DNA from: Marinilabiliales bacterium
GTDB taxonomy: Bacteria; Bacteroidota; Bacteroidia; Bacteroidales; PUMT01
Length of the DNA: 60,720 nt
Direction of reading: 5' to 3'
Assembly: GCA_007695015.1 (NCBI GenBank)
Contig: REEN01000056.1
Location: 1-60,720 of the forward strand
How positions within the stretch are numbered: the stretch's first letter is position 1; each line of letters starts with the position of its first letter. A program made the translations under genes and the position numbers. Shown piece by piece: positions 1-10,455 of this stretch. The notes under the pieces were generated by a model. The model did not search any database, was not told the origin of the DNA, and worked only from the letters and a program-made list of their open reading frames with translations.

Positions 1-2787
1 CCAAGTGCGCTTGGACGCCTTCAGGGACAGGTCTCGGGTGTCCAGATTATTACTTCCAATGTGCCGGGCGGACAGGCATCGATAAGAATTCGCGGGTTGG
101 GAACAATAACTGATAATGAACCTCTGTATATAATTGACGGAGTTCCTTCAGGACCCGGCAACAACCTCAACCCCAATGACATTGAGTCCATATCTATATT
201 GAAAGACGCTTCATCGACTGCAATTTACGGGACCCGGGGGGCAAACGGGGTGGTGATAATTACCACAAAACGCGGGCGGGAAGGTCAAAGACCCACGGTG
301 AGCTTTTCTGCCCGCACGGGTATTGCCCAGGCAGTTAATCAGTATGATCTGTTAAATACACAGGAATTCGGTGAATTACTTTTCCTGGGTGCAAGAAATA
401 TGGGAAGGAATCCCGGTGTTGACTGGTCCCACCCACAATACGGAAGCGGAAGTGAGCCAAGGATTCCCGACTATATTTTGCCTGCCGGTGCTATGGCTGG
501 AGATCCAGGTGTCGATCCGGCACTTTATAACTACCCTTCTTACCTTATTATGCCTGCCAACAAGGAGGGTACCAAGTGGTTTGATGAGATTTTCCGCAAC
601 GCCATAATGCAGGAATATGACATGGCGGTTAGCGGAGGTGCGGAAAACCTTAATTATGCGTTTTCAGGATCGTACCTTAACGAAGAAGGTATGTTGCATC
701 ATACCGGTTTCGAAAGGTACACATTCCGTGCCAACACAGATGCCGGGATTACCAATTTTATCAGGGCCGGACAGTCGTTACAGGTGTCATACAACAACCA
801 GCAAGGAACCCTGTCAGGTTACGGAGGTGATCACAGTGAAGCATCGGCGGTTTCCTTTGCAACATTTTCCTTGCCCATCATACCGGTGTATGACATAATG
901 GGTAATTTCGCAGGGACCAGGGCGCCGGAAACCGGTGCACAGGGTAATCCCGTTGCCAAGCTATACCGTGAACGGCATAACATCGGAGGCTACTTTCGCA
1001 TGTTGGGTAATTTTTACGGGGAGGTCAGTATTATTGAGGGACTTGATTTCAGGAGTACCCTGGGGTACAATTACGGGCAGTGGAACGGCCGAAATCGCAC
1101 CCTTGTAAACCCGGAACATTCAGAACCCGATATGACGAATGTGCTGAACCGCAGCAACAACTACACCTTTCAGTGGAACTGGTCCAATACACTCAATTAC
1201 AGGACTACCTTCGGAGATGACCACCGGCTGAATATAATCCTGGGGTCTGAAGCAATTGAAAACAGGTTTGAGTGGATGAATGCAAGCAGAACCGATTTCT
1301 TCAGCACCGATCCAAACTATATGCAGCTCTCCTCAGGGGAAGACAATCAGCTTAACTCCGGCTCCATGGCAGAATGGTCTCTTTTTTCGCTGTTCGGCCG
1401 GGTTAACTATGACCTGCTTGGCCGGTACCTGTTCGAAGTAACCGTAAGGCGCGACGGTTCGTCCCGTTTCGGTCCTGAAAACCGGTTTGCAACCTTCCCG
1501 GCGGCATCGTTTGCATGGAATATTTCCGGGGAGGATTTCATGGCCGGCACACGAGACTGGCTGGATATGCTCAAGTTGCGACTTGGATGGGGTTTGGCTG
1601 GTAATGACAGGATCGGTAACTATGCCACTTATTCTACCTTCGCGACCCACCTGTCAAGAGCAGGTTATCCGATCGGAGGAACCGGAACCCCTCTAAGGAT
1701 AGGATTTCAGCCCACGGTCAGAGGTAATCCTGATGTGACCTGGGAAACCACTGAAACTTACAATCTGGGTCTGGATTTTATTGGCCTTGGAAATTCAGTG
1801 AACTTTTCAGTTGATATCTGGGAGAGGAATACCAGTGACATGCTTTACCAGATAGGTGTACCTGCAACCATGGGAGAGGCAACACCCCCGTATATAAATA
1901 TAGGAGAGATGAAGAACGTGGGATTTGATATTGAACTGGGTTATAACAACACTGCTTTTGCAGGCCGGTTCAGATATGGCCTTACCGGCACCATATCACG
2001 TTATGTCAATGAGATAGTAAAGCTTTCAGATGACCTGGAGGAAGAGATTGTTTTCGGTGACCTTCGTCAGATGTACTACACAAGGACAACTGCCGGTCGT
2101 GCATTCCCGGAGTATTACGGGTATATAGTTGATGGTATTTTCCAGACACAGGCGGAAGCTGATGCCCACCCACCGGCATTCGGACCGGAGGGCGATTACA
2201 ACAGGCCGGGACGGTTCAAATATCGTGATATTACCGGAAGTGGTTATATCGATGCTGCTGATCAGACATATATCGGCAGTCCTCATCCTGATTTTACCGG
2301 TGGGTTGAACATAGACCTCGGTTATGGCAATTTTGACCTTAACATGTTCTTTTACGGGAGCTACGGGAACGATATGATAAATTATCACAGGCGCAGCCTG
2401 GATTATGGATCGTTCGACGTCAACAGGAGCAGGGATGCGCTCTATAAATCCTGGGGCAGCCCCTATCTTGACAACAACGCCGATGCCAAACTTGCCATTC
2501 AGGATATGCATACAGGAACACAGCTTCCTTCGACCCATTACATTGAAGACGGATCTTTCCTGAGGCTTCAGAACCTGAGGTTAAGCTACAGTGTGCCCGA
2601 AAGGTTTTCCAGCAGGATGCAGATTCAGCGATTGCGGCTGTTTGCACAGGTAACCAATTTATTTACGATTACAAATTATAGCGGACTGGATCCCGATCTG
2701 GATTTATGGGGCGGACATATGGGTATTGATCAGGGCTCATGGCCTACGCCACGTCGTATTATGTTCGGCGTCAACCTGAATTTATAA
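1..2787 (+). CDS. susC: SusC/RagA-type TonB-dependent outer membrane receptor (5' end outside window)
   Basis: Outer membrane receptor that imports oligosaccharides using TonB energy, paired with the SusD gene just downstream. The reading frame is open from base 1, so the signal peptide, the carboxypeptidase-like N-terminal domain and the first part of the plug lie outside the window. The visible part begins in the plug with LQGQVSGVQI, followed by IRIRGLGT and SILKDASSTAIYGTRGANGV, which are hallmarks of SusC-type plugs. About 750 residues of beta-barrel follow, ending in an aromatic/Asn-rich C-terminal strand (MFGVNLNL) as expected for an outer membrane barrel. A GTG at 61 could be mistaken for a start but sits inside the conserved plug. 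The family is certain; the substrate cannot be read from this sequence. Confidence 0.96.
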   Translation, partial: PSALGRLQGQVSGVQIITSNVPGGQASIRIRGLGTITDNEPLYIIDGVPSGPGNNLNPNDIESISILKDASSTAIYGTRGANGVVIITTKRGREGQRPTVSFSARTGIAQAVNQYDLLNTQEFGELLFLGARNMGRNPGVDWSHPQYGSGSEPRIPDYILPAGAMAGDPGVDPALYNYPSYLIMPANKEGTKWFDEIFRNAIMQEYDMAVSGGAENLNYAFSGSYLNEEGMLHHTGFERYTFRANTDAGITNFIRAGQSLQVSYNNQQGTLSGYGGDHSEASAVSFATFSLPIIPVYDIMGNFAGTRAPETGAQGNPVAKLYRERHNIGGYFRMLGNFYGEVSIIEGLDFRSTLGYNYGQWNGRNRTLVNPEHSEPDMTNVLNRSNNYTFQWNWSNTLNYRTTFGDDHRLNIILGSEAIENRFEWMNASRTDFFSTDPNYMQLSSGEDNQLNSGSMAEWSLFSLFGRVNYDLLGRYLFEVTVRRDGSSRFGPENRFATFPAASFAWNISGEDFMAGTRDWLDMLKLRLGWGLAGNDRIGNYATYSTFATHLSRAGYPIGGTGTPLRIGFQPTVRGNPDVTWETTETYNLGLDFIGLGNSVNFSVDIWERNTSDMLYQIGVPATMGEATPPYINIGEMKNVGFDIELGYNNTAFAGRFRYGLTGTISRYVNEIVKLSDDLEEEIVFGDLRQMYYTRTTAGRAFPEYYGYIVDGIFQTQAEADAHPPAFGPEGDYNRPGRFKYRDITGSGYIDAADQTYIGSPHPDFTGGLNIDLGYGNFDLNMFFYGSYGNDMINYHRRSLDYGSFDVNRSRDALYKSWGSPYLDNNADAKLAIQDMHTGTQLPSTHYIEDGSFLRLQNLRLSYSVPERFSSRMQIQRLRLFAQVTNLFTITNYSGLDPDLDLWGGHMGIDQGSWPTPRRIMFGVNLNL

Positions 2788-2807
2788 TAAATAAAAAATA
2801 CAAGCAG

Positions 2808-4607
2808 ATGAAAAAAATATCAATAATACTGGTCTCTTTAATTTTTTTGGCCATCACAATTTCATGTTCTGAAAGCTTCCTGGAAAAAGAGCCTCCCGGT
2901 ACAACAGCAGAGCCTGTTTTTTACAGTGAAAAAGGAATTGATGCTCTCCTGCTGGGGGTATACGGGATGATCAGCGGCGGTTTTATGGAATGGGCTTTCA
3001 GCTGGGGTGCTTCAGTACAGAACTGGCACTATGGTTCGGTTGCATCTGACGATGCATATAAAGGATCAACAATAACCGATCAGACACCTGTTAATTATAT
3101 AGAACGCTGGGAGGTGATGCCTGATAACGGGTTTATACATGAGAAATGGCGCTGGGTTTTCGGATATGGCATATACCGGGTCAACACCATAATACCGATA
3201 ATCAACGCTACTGAACTTGATCCCGGCACCATGGCCAGACTGATGGGAGAAGCGAGGTTCCTCAGGGCTTTCTACAATTTTGAAGCTTGGCTCGTATTCG
3301 GGAACATCCCCATTATTACCGAAGATACTCCCGATCCGTCGCAGGTTTCAAATATCAATCCGGAAGGAGCCATCTTAGAGCATATTATCGGTGATTTACA
3401 ATATGCCTGGGAGAATCTTCCGGCTACCCAGTCTGACAAAGGAAGGCCAACCAGATATGCCGCCATGGGGCTTGCTGCCAGGGCGTACCTCCAGGTACTT
3501 GACTATGAATCAGCACGGCCGTTGCTGGATGAAATCATAAACAGCGGCAGATACCAGCTTAATGCCAATTTCTATGACAATTTCAGAATTGAACATAATA
3601 ATCATCCGGAATCGGTTTTTGCCATCCAGGCTTCTGTGAACGATGGCGCATGCTGTGGTGCAAACGCCGAAATGGGTATCGGGCTTAACTTCCCTCATGG
3701 AGCTGATATCGGAACCTGCTGTGGTTTTCATCAGCCTTCGCAGAACCTTGTAAATGCCTTCAGGGTGGATGCTGAGGGACTGCCGGTATTTGACCAGGTT
3801 AATGTTCACCTGAAGAATGATATGGGAGTTGCTTCTTCTGTGGAATTTATTCCTTTTGAGGATGAAGTTGATCCCAGGCTTGACTGGACCGTAGGCCGCA
3901 GGGGGATTCCTTTCCTGGACTGGGGTATTATGAGGGGACGTGACTGGATCCGCAGCCATGATAATGGCGGACCCTACATGCCTGCTCTCAAGACCATGTT
4001 TAACCGGAGTGATGATCTGGTTCAGTCAACAGGGTGGATGACAGGGGTCAATGCCCTTAATTACGATTACATCCGGTATGCCCATATTCTGTTGTGGAGG
4101 GCCGAAGTGGCTGCCTATGAAAATGATCTTGAGCTTGCCCGTCAATATGTGAATATGGTAAGGGAACGTGCCGATAACGAGTATGTAATGGGCAGGGTTC
4201 AAATATACGAACTTCCTCCTGCGGCATATCCGTGGGGTCCGGGCAGCAGCCATGATGATTATATGAGCGGAGGTGACGTTGACTGGGATCAGCCGGCAGC
4301 AAATTACAGGATCGGACTATATTCCTCATTTCCCGGCCAGGCAGAAGCAATGCAGGCTGTTCAGTGGGAACAGCGGCTGGAGTTTGCAACTGAAGGTATA
4401 CGCTTTTTTGATCTGAGACGGTGGGACAACCTTCCGGAAGGGCTTAATTCCATGCCGATGGCTGAAACTCTAAATTCTTTTGCGCTGAATGATATCAGAG
4501 ACTTTATGAGTGGGGCCAGCTTCACCGAAAGGGATAAATATCAACCTATCCCTCAGCCTCAGATCAATCTTCAACCCGGTGTACTGGTGCAGAACCCCGG
4601 TTATTAA
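2808..4607 (+). CDS. susD: SusD/RagB-type surface glycan-binding lipoprotein
   Basis: Cell-surface lipoprotein that captures glycan and acts as a lid on the SusC barrel. 599 residues from the ATG at 2808, which lies 20 bases after the SusC stop. This start is chosen over upstream in-frame codons because it opens with a lipoprotein signal, MKKISIILVSLIFLAITISC, with Cys20 as the lipidated residue. SusD features follow: a helical TPR-like region with GEARFLRAFYNFEAWLVFG, PTRYAAMGLAARAYL, and the C-terminal EQRLEFATEGIRFFDLRRW with the closing YQPIPQPQINLQPG. Two Cys-Cys pairs (ACCGA and TCCGF) occur near the middle. It forms an operon with the SusC gene, and a strong terminator follows about 90 bases after the stop. 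Ligand unknown. Confidence 0.96.
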   Translation: MKKISIILVSLIFLAITISCSESFLEKEPPGTTAEPVFYSEKGIDALLLGVYGMISGGFMEWAFSWGASVQNWHYGSVASDDAYKGSTITDQTPVNYIERWEVMPDNGFIHEKWRWVFGYGIYRVNTIIPIINATELDPGTMARLMGEARFLRAFYNFEAWLVFGNIPIITEDTPDPSQVSNINPEGAILEHIIGDLQYAWENLPATQSDKGRPTRYAAMGLAARAYLQVLDYESARPLLDEIINSGRYQLNANFYDNFRIEHNNHPESVFAIQASVNDGACCGANAEMGIGLNFPHGADIGTCCGFHQPSQNLVNAFRVDAEGLPVFDQVNVHLKNDMGVASSVEFIPFEDEVDPRLDWTVGRRGIPFLDWGIMRGRDWIRSHDNGGPYMPALKTMFNRSDDLVQSTGWMTGVNALNYDYIRYAHILLWRAEVAAYENDLELARQYVNMVRERADNEYVMGRVQIYELPPAAYPWGPGSSHDDYMSGGDVDWDQPAANYRIGLYSSFPGQAEAMQAVQWEQRLEFATEGIRFFDLRRWDNLPEGLNSMPMAETLNSFALNDIRDFMSGASFTERDKYQPIPQPQINLQPGVLVQNPGY

Positions 4608-4698
4608 ACATTATAAACCAATTAATACAATTAAACAATGGTAAATAGCTTATTTGATTCTCATGACATATTTGGTTTAGGTTAAGGTTAGCGGGCGG

Positions 4699-4757
4699 AA
4701 AAACACCCTGTCTACCCGAGGTTTGGTAGGTCCTGGGGAGAGACAGGGTGTTTTTTT
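4699..4757 (+). terminator. Rho-independent terminator after susCD
   Basis: The arms AAAAACACCCTGTCT (4699-4713) and AGACAGGGTGTTTTTTT (4741-4757) are complementary over at least 12 bases, separated by a 27-base loop, and the second arm runs into a T tract. It lies 92 bases past the SusD stop and closes the susCD transcript. The A/T-flanked arms could also act in the reverse direction. Confidence 0.88.
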
Positions 4758-4839
4758 CAAGGTGCAGGAATTGTTAGAGTCTCCAATGCTATTAAACTGA
4801 CAACGCATATATTTTTAATATGAACTAAAAAAAGAAATT

Positions 4840-5871
4840 ATGAAAACAAAACTACAATGCATTTTATTATTTCTGATGTTTATGGGTTTATCAACGATAA
4901 GCTCTTTGGCAGATGATGTTGCCATCAGCAGAGTGCAATACAAGCTTGAATCGGTTTCCAGAGATGACGGATTAGTTACGTTTGATGAAAAAACCACTGA
5001 AGGAAACCTTCTTGTAATTCTTTCCGGTCATCGTACAGGTGAAGATGATCCCATAATCATTGCTGGCAGCGGCTGGGAGAGGCATCTGGCCTTTATGCCT
5101 GAAGCAGGCAGAGCAATTGCAATCTGGAGCAAAGTTGCTGCTGGAGATGCCTCCGATATTGCTGAGATTGATTGGCAAAAACCTGAATGGTCTACCAGGG
5201 ATGCGTGGGTAATCCTGCAGGAGTTTACCGGCGGTGAGAACTGGGAGTTTATTGAAGCGGTTAGTGTACACAATACGTCAGAAGCCACTGAAATAGCCAT
5301 TGGTCCTGCAGAAAGTCCCGGATCAGATAATATCCTGGCTATAGCAGCAACTCTTTATCGGGGTGATGTAGAAGAACCTGCATATGTTGCCGGTGACGGT
5401 GATGAATTTTCAAAGGAAATGGAAGGGCTTATCCACTATGAATACGAAGAGCCAAATAATGCAGGACAAGTTGTACATGGTTCAACTGCCTTTATCTTTA
5501 CCCAGGAGGGAGATTTTGAATGGGTGGTTGAATCAACATGGACGCCCCACCGCCTTGTTGTGGGCATGCTGGCTCTATTTTCCTGTGATCCGGTTCCAAC
5601 AAATGTCTCTGAAATCGCTGAAGAATACAAGAAAAGCTTGAGTATATTTCCAAACCCTGTGCAGGATGGCATACTCAACATTAACCTCGAAAGTGCCAAC
5701 AACGGAGAAGCACATATATACGACCTGATGGGGCGGATTGCTTTTACATCAAGACTTACCCGGGGTAACAATTCATTGAACGTTGAAAATTTGCAGAATG
5801 GAATTTATATATTAAAAGTAAGCACAAGCAGTGATATGACAACTACCCACCGGTTCATGATACACAGATAG
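4840..5871 (+). CDS. Secreted protein with T9SS type A sorting domain
   Basis: 343 residues, starting MKTKLQCILLFLMFMGLSTISSLA, a signal peptide for export. The C-terminal 75 residues form a type IX secretion sorting domain: LSIFPNPVQDGILNINLE, then IYDLMGRI, ending NLQNGIYILKVSTSSDMTTTHRFMIHR. Such proteins are moved across the outer membrane and anchored on or released from the surface. Residues of roughly 25-245 look like a beta-sandwich module with repeated W/G patterns (GSGWERHLAF, AIWSKVAAGDA, WVILQEFTG), resembling adhesive or carbohydrate-contact modules; I cannot name the family. Its position between susCD and the regulator suggests a surface accessory of the same glycan locus. Terminators flank it on both sides, so it is probably its own transcription unit. 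Confidence 0.85.
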   Translation: MKTKLQCILLFLMFMGLSTISSLADDVAISRVQYKLESVSRDDGLVTFDEKTTEGNLLVILSGHRTGEDDPIIIAGSGWERHLAFMPEAGRAIAIWSKVAAGDASDIAEIDWQKPEWSTRDAWVILQEFTGGENWEFIEAVSVHNTSEATEIAIGPAESPGSDNILAIAATLYRGDVEEPAYVAGDGDEFSKEMEGLIHYEYEEPNNAGQVVHGSTAFIFTQEGDFEWVVESTWTPHRLVVGMLALFSCDPVPTNVSEIAEEYKKSLSIFPNPVQDGILNINLESANNGEAHIYDLMGRIAFTSRLTRGNNSLNVENLQNGIYILKVSTSSDMTTTHRFMIHR

Positions 5872-5897
5872 CGGAGATAGTAATTGATAGCTTGCAG

Positions 5898-5931
5898 AAA
5901 AGAGGCTGTTTTAATAGAGACAGCCTCTTTT
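5898..5931 (+). terminator. Rho-independent terminator
   Basis: Perfect 12-base inverted repeat AAAAGAGGCTGT (5898-5909) and ACAGCCTCTTTT (5920-5931) with a 10-base loop, 26 bases after the stop of the T9SS protein gene. Second arm ends in T4. Confidence 0.85.
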
Positions 5932-6004
5932 AGATGTGCAGTCATTAAAAGGAAGAGTAATATTTTTTACTGATAATAATTTAGTAACTAATGCCTATAT
6001 TCCC

Positions 6005-6012
6005 TAACTTTG
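6005..6012 (+). promoter_or_regulatory. Bacteroidota -7 promoter box for the hybrid regulator
   Basis: TAACTTTG matches the TAnnTTTG consensus exactly. A TTAG at 5981-5984 sits where the -33 TTG would be expected but is not a clean match. Transcription would begin about 7 bases downstream, which places the TTG codon at 6010 inside the promoter and supports the ATG at 6043 as the start of the next gene. Confidence 0.6.
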
Positions 6013-6042
6013 TATATAAGCTATTCAGCTAAATGGACCGGC

Positions 6043-9000
6043 ATGTTCCTGAAAATAATACTACCAGTTGTTTTTGCTTCAATGCTATTCCAGGCATTTA
6101 GCCAATCACAGCAAGAGAGTCCCCTTTTTGTGAAACAATATACAACAGAGGATGGACTTTCAAATGCATCCATAACTTCCATAATACAGGACGCTAAGGG
6201 TTTTATGTGGATTGGAACGGAAATGGGCCTTAACCGGTTTGACGGAAATGCATTTAAACAATTCCTATTAACCTTTGACCAGCAGGAATATCTTGGCCTG
6301 ACAAATGTCAGCCATTTGTTTATGGACAGGGATGGTTCATTATGGGTAGCCTCTGATGTTCTAACACAATATATTTCTGAAAAAGAGTATTTCTCGCATC
6401 AGATATTCAGCAGAGAGGAGTTTTTCGGACTACCAGGCTACAGGATAAATGCTTTGTGCCAGGACTTGCAGGATCGATTCTGGATCGCTACCCATGAGGG
6501 CATGTCTGTAATTGATAAAAATACCGGGCTGATAGAAGATGTTCTTTCCAGAGATGTTTTAACAATTACCCCGGAAACAATCAATTACCTTATGCAGGAG
6601 GAGTTTCCGGCTGATGTGGTTTCAGCGGCAGCCTCACTTCTGCATAAAAACTATTACTCCGAAGATGCATTCGTCGATGAGTTCAACCAATTACTTCCTG
6701 AGAACCTGCGGGAGATATATATTTCTGAGCTGCTGAAGGCGGTTGACTGGAAGAAGGATGTCAATGCCCCACTTGACAACAGTGTCAGGTATATCAAGAG
6801 AGATGACAGGGGAGGTATGTGGATTGTATATTCTCAGCATGGATTAAGCCATATTGACCCTGCATCACAAGAATACCGGCATTTTACCCATGTTGTTGAT
6901 CCCTCGCTGAATCCCGGCGACCTGATAAACAATATCGTTGTTTCAGATGGTATGGTCTGGATTGCTACAACGCAGGAAGGACTGAAGGTAATGGAAATTG
7001 AAACGGGCGATGTTAGAAACATTGAACTGGATGGTGTTAAATATATTCACCATCTTATGAAGGAGGACAATATCATTTGGGTGTCAACCAGCAACGGACT
7101 TTTTTCATATTGTACAATAAATGAAACAGTTCAGCAAGTGGGTCTTATTCAACCAGGGCAGAGGCAATGGTTAAGGCCAATTGTGAAGTACACTTACAGG
7201 GATGATCATGACAATCTTTGGATAGGGACAGAACATTACGGTTTGCTGCTTGCCCAGGCAAGGAGATCATTTCACAGCTATGATACCCATATTTTTTCAA
7301 GTATCGGTGAAATAACCAGCAATGTGGTAAGAGCGACAAATCACGATAGCCGGGGAAGAACCTGGGTTGGCTATTCTGACGGAAGGGTTGAGCTATTTAA
7401 TAATGACGGCACGATGACAACCTTGAATCGTGTGCCGGGCTTAGGACAAAATATGCAGGACGTCCACGCCATTTTTCGTGATAAAGATGATAATATGTGG
7501 GTGGGATCCTATCAGGGAGGCCTTGAGAAATATGACATTAACGGTAATCCTGTAGTTCATTATAAAACTGATTGTTCGGCAGGTTATGAGATACCCGGTA
7601 ACGATATCAGGGCAATGACTGCAGATGGTGATGGTAATCTGCTGGTAGCTATACAGGGAAAGGGTTTTGCAAAGATCTGCAGGTCAACCGGACAAGTTTC
7701 ATATGTTTCCAGTGTGTACTGCGAGGAAGACAGGCAGCAACCATATATCTGGATATGGGCGCTCTTAACTGACAGCCGTGGTAGGTTATGGCTTGCAGGC
7801 AACTCAGGGCTCACCCTGTACGATATTGAAAGTTCAGCATTTGAGCACTTTCAATTCGATGACAGGCGAAGAAGCGTATTGAGTATTCGCAGCTTAACTG
7901 AGGATCCATCAGGTCTGCTATGGCTTTCTACCGATTTCGGAGTTGTCGTATTTAATCCGGATAACCAAACATATTTGATGATCAACCAGGACCTGGGACT
8001 ATCATCTAATATTACAGCAAGCATAACGAGCGATATAAATGGCAATATATGGGCAGGCACAATTGATGGCCTTAACCTTATTAATAATCAGCATCTTGGA
8101 ATTGATCACACAACCAGTCTGGATACAGTCAATACCGGTATCTTCTCTCAGAATATAAACAGTTTCTATAAATCTGACGGACTGATTTCCAACCATTTTA
8201 TATACAATTCGGTTAACCGGAACGATGCAGGATGGCTTTATTTTGGCACATCCCACGGGGTTGTTTTTTTCCATCCCGATTCAATAATATTAAATTCCTT
8301 TATACCTCCCGTCTACATTACCGGAATATCATTGTTTAACAAAGAGATAGGAATTGGTGATGATTCGGGAATACTGGACCGCAGCATTACCAGTCAGAGA
8401 AAGATAAAACTCAAACATAACCAGAATTCATTATCATTCACTTTTTCAGCATTGAACTTCATTAATGCAGAAAAGAACCAGTACGCCTATATTCTTGAGG
8501 GTTTTGAAAACGGTTGGAATTATACGGGTTCAGGAAATGTTGCGACTTATACCAATCTGCGGCACGGACACTACCGGTTCAGGGTTCGTGCTGCAAACAA
8601 TGATGGTTTATGGGCCGATAATGAGGCTGTACTTGATATTATCATAACACCTCCCTTTTATCTTACTCATTGGGCATTTTTTGGTTACATGCTGTTTGTC
8701 CTGGGAATCCTGTTTCTATTAAGATATATTGTAAAGACAAAGACAACGGCTCGCATGGAGATCAAGAGAATGCAGGAGATAGATAACCTTAAATCCAGGT
8801 TTTTTACCAATATTGCCCATGAGATAAGAACGCCCCTGCTGCTTATCTCCGGCCCTCTTGATAACTTGTTGTCGAAAAGGGAGAATTTTGACTGGAAGAA
8901 AGATTTTTTCCAGGTTCATATCATGCACCGAAACATTCAACGATTGCAACATCTTGTAAACCAGTTCCTGGATTTCAGGCGAATTGATACAGGAGGCTAT

Positions 9001-10455
9001 AGCCTCAAGGTAGTCGGTGGTGATATTATTTCTTTTGTGAAGGAGGTCAGCTTATCGTTCAGTTCATTAGCCAGGCAGAAAGATATCAGCTTCTCTTTTC
9101 AATATGAAGATTGTGACCATTTCGCCTGGTTTGACCCTGAGGTTATTGAGACGGTTGTAACCAACCTGGTGTCCAATGCAATTAAATTCACCCCTGAAAA
9201 TGGTCAGGTTAGGGTAGAGCTCAGAGGATACCATCAATCTGATAAATATCAGAGCAGTTTCTATGCCAAAGACTTCATTACAATCAGTGTAATCGACTCC
9301 GGTCCCGGAATTGCTCCCGAAATGAGGGAGAAGATATTTGAGCGTTACCTCAGGATACGCTCAGACAGTGGTGAGGGCCAAAAAGGCACCGGGATAGGGC
9401 TGTCAATAGTCAAAGAGATGGTCGAGCTTCATAAAGGCAAAATAAAGGTTTCACCAAATGATCCGGAAAACTATGGCAGGGGTAGTACCTTTACCGTTTA
9501 TATACCTCATGGGGAAAGTTATTATTCAGGGGCCATATCACCCGAAAATCTCAATAAACCTCTTATAGTAAAGGAAAATCAGGCAGAAACGGTTGAGGGT
9601 GTATGTCCGGATCTATTGCTTCAGGCAGAGCAACAAGGCCCTGATTACCGGGATCTTCCCACTGTTCTTATAGTGGAGGATGATCCTGATACAAGGCTGT
9701 TTCTTAATAAGGAGCTGTTGCAGCACTACAAGGTGATTGAAGCAGGATCGGCGGAGGAAGGCCTTGAGCTGGCACGCAATTGTATCCCCGATGTGGTTAT
9801 TTCTGACATTATGCTGCCCGGGATATGCGGAGATAAGATGTGTCAGATCCTCAGGTCTGAAATTCAGACTGATCATATTCCTGTTATTCTGCTCACAGCA
9901 AAGGTGTCAGAAGAAGACCGGGTTTCCGGCTTTAAATGCGGCGCCGATGCATATCTGACAAAACCATTCAGGATCGAGGAACTTTTAGTCAGAATAAACA
10001 ACCTGGTGGAAACCAGGGACAGGATCATTAATAAATTCAGTTCAGATTTTGCAAGGAATTCTCTGAGAAAGATCAGGATGTCGTCAGAGGACCGGTTTAT
10101 GCAGAAGGTGCTGGATATTGTTCAGGATAATATATCCAATCCAGATCTTGATGTCGATTTTCTTACCGTTCAGCTGGGAATGAGCAGGGCCCAGTTATAC
10201 CGTAAATTCAATTCCATTATCAAGCAGCCTGTAAAGGAATTTGTGAGAACAGTGAGACTGAAAAAGGCTGAGGAAATGATGATGCAAGATGATACAAATA
10301 TCAGCGGTATTGCATATGCTGTCGGTTTCAGCAGTCCGCCATACTTTACCAGGTGCTTTAAGGCCACCTATGGCGTAACTCCATCAGAATATATGCAGAA
10401 GAAGGATAAATTGCCGCTTGCCGGCCAGGATGAAGATGCTGCCGAAAAGAGATAA
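6043..10455 (+). CDS. Hybrid two-component system regulator (HTCS: propeller sensor, kinase, receiver, AraC)
   Basis: One-protein sensor and transcription factor of the kind that controls polysaccharide utilization loci: the periplasmic part binds an oligosaccharide and the cytoplasmic part activates nearby genes. 1470 residues from the ATG at 6043, chosen because it gives a signal peptide (MFLKIILPVVFASMLFQAFS) and because an upstream TTG falls in the promoter. Domains in order: two beta-propellers of repeats such as GFMWIGTEMGLNRFDG (about 25-770), a Y_Y_Y domain (about 770-865), a membrane helix (about 875-897), a histidine kinase with His926 in NIAHEIRTP, an ATPase domain with NLVSNAIKFTPENG, a receiver with acceptor Asp1255 in VISDIMLPG, and an AraC helix-turn-helix (about 1365-1455). 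All key residues are present. It likely regulates the flanking susCD and GH97 genes. Confidence 0.95.
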   Translation: MFLKIILPVVFASMLFQAFSQSQQESPLFVKQYTTEDGLSNASITSIIQDAKGFMWIGTEMGLNRFDGNAFKQFLLTFDQQEYLGLTNVSHLFMDRDGSLWVASDVLTQYISEKEYFSHQIFSREEFFGLPGYRINALCQDLQDRFWIATHEGMSVIDKNTGLIEDVLSRDVLTITPETINYLMQEEFPADVVSAAASLLHKNYYSEDAFVDEFNQLLPENLREIYISELLKAVDWKKDVNAPLDNSVRYIKRDDRGGMWIVYSQHGLSHIDPASQEYRHFTHVVDPSLNPGDLINNIVVSDGMVWIATTQEGLKVMEIETGDVRNIELDGVKYIHHLMKEDNIIWVSTSNGLFSYCTINETVQQVGLIQPGQRQWLRPIVKYTYRDDHDNLWIGTEHYGLLLAQARRSFHSYDTHIFSSIGEITSNVVRATNHDSRGRTWVGYSDGRVELFNNDGTMTTLNRVPGLGQNMQDVHAIFRDKDDNMWVGSYQGGLEKYDINGNPVVHYKTDCSAGYEIPGNDIRAMTADGDGNLLVAIQGKGFAKICRSTGQVSYVSSVYCEEDRQQPYIWIWALLTDSRGRLWLAGNSGLTLYDIESSAFEHFQFDDRRRSVLSIRSLTEDPSGLLWLSTDFGVVVFNPDNQTYLMINQDLGLSSNITASITSDINGNIWAGTIDGLNLINNQHLGIDHTTSLDTVNTGIFSQNINSFYKSDGLISNHFIYNSVNRNDAGWLYFGTSHGVVFFHPDSIILNSFIPPVYITGISLFNKEIGIGDDSGILDRSITSQRKIKLKHNQNSLSFTFSALNFINAEKNQYAYILEGFENGWNYTGSGNVATYTNLRHGHYRFRVRAANNDGLWADNEAVLDIIITPPFYLTHWAFFGYMLFVLGILFLLRYIVKTKTTARMEIKRMQEIDNLKSRFFTNIAHEIRTPLLLISGPLDNLLSKRENFDWKKDFFQVHIMHRNIQRLQHLVNQFLDFRRIDTGGYSLKVVGGDIISFVKEVSLSFSSLARQKDISFSFQYEDCDHFAWFDPEVIETVVTNLVSNAIKFTPENGQVRVELRGYHQSDKYQSSFYAKDFITISVIDSGPGIAPEMREKIFERYLRIRSDSGEGQKGTGIGLSIVKEMVELHKGKIKVSPNDPENYGRGSTFTVYIPHGESYYSGAISPENLNKPLIVKENQAETVEGVCPDLLLQAEQQGPDYRDLPTVLIVEDDPDTRLFLNKELLQHYKVIEAGSAEEGLELARNCIPDVVISDIMLPGICGDKMCQILRSEIQTDHIPVILLTAKVSEEDRVSGFKCGADAYLTKPFRIEELLVRINNLVETRDRIINKFSSDFARNSLRKIRMSSEDRFMQKVLDIVQDNISNPDLDVDFLTVQLGMSRAQLYRKFNSIIKQPVKEFVRTVRLKKAEEMMMQDDTNISGIAYAVGFSSPPYFTRCFKATYGVTPSEYMQKKDKLPLAGQDEDAAEKR

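Noticed and set aside
6010-6042. TTG start 11 codons upstream in the hybrid regulator
   Set aside because: The codon lies inside the exact TAACTTTG promoter box and breaks the signal peptide that begins at ATG 6043.
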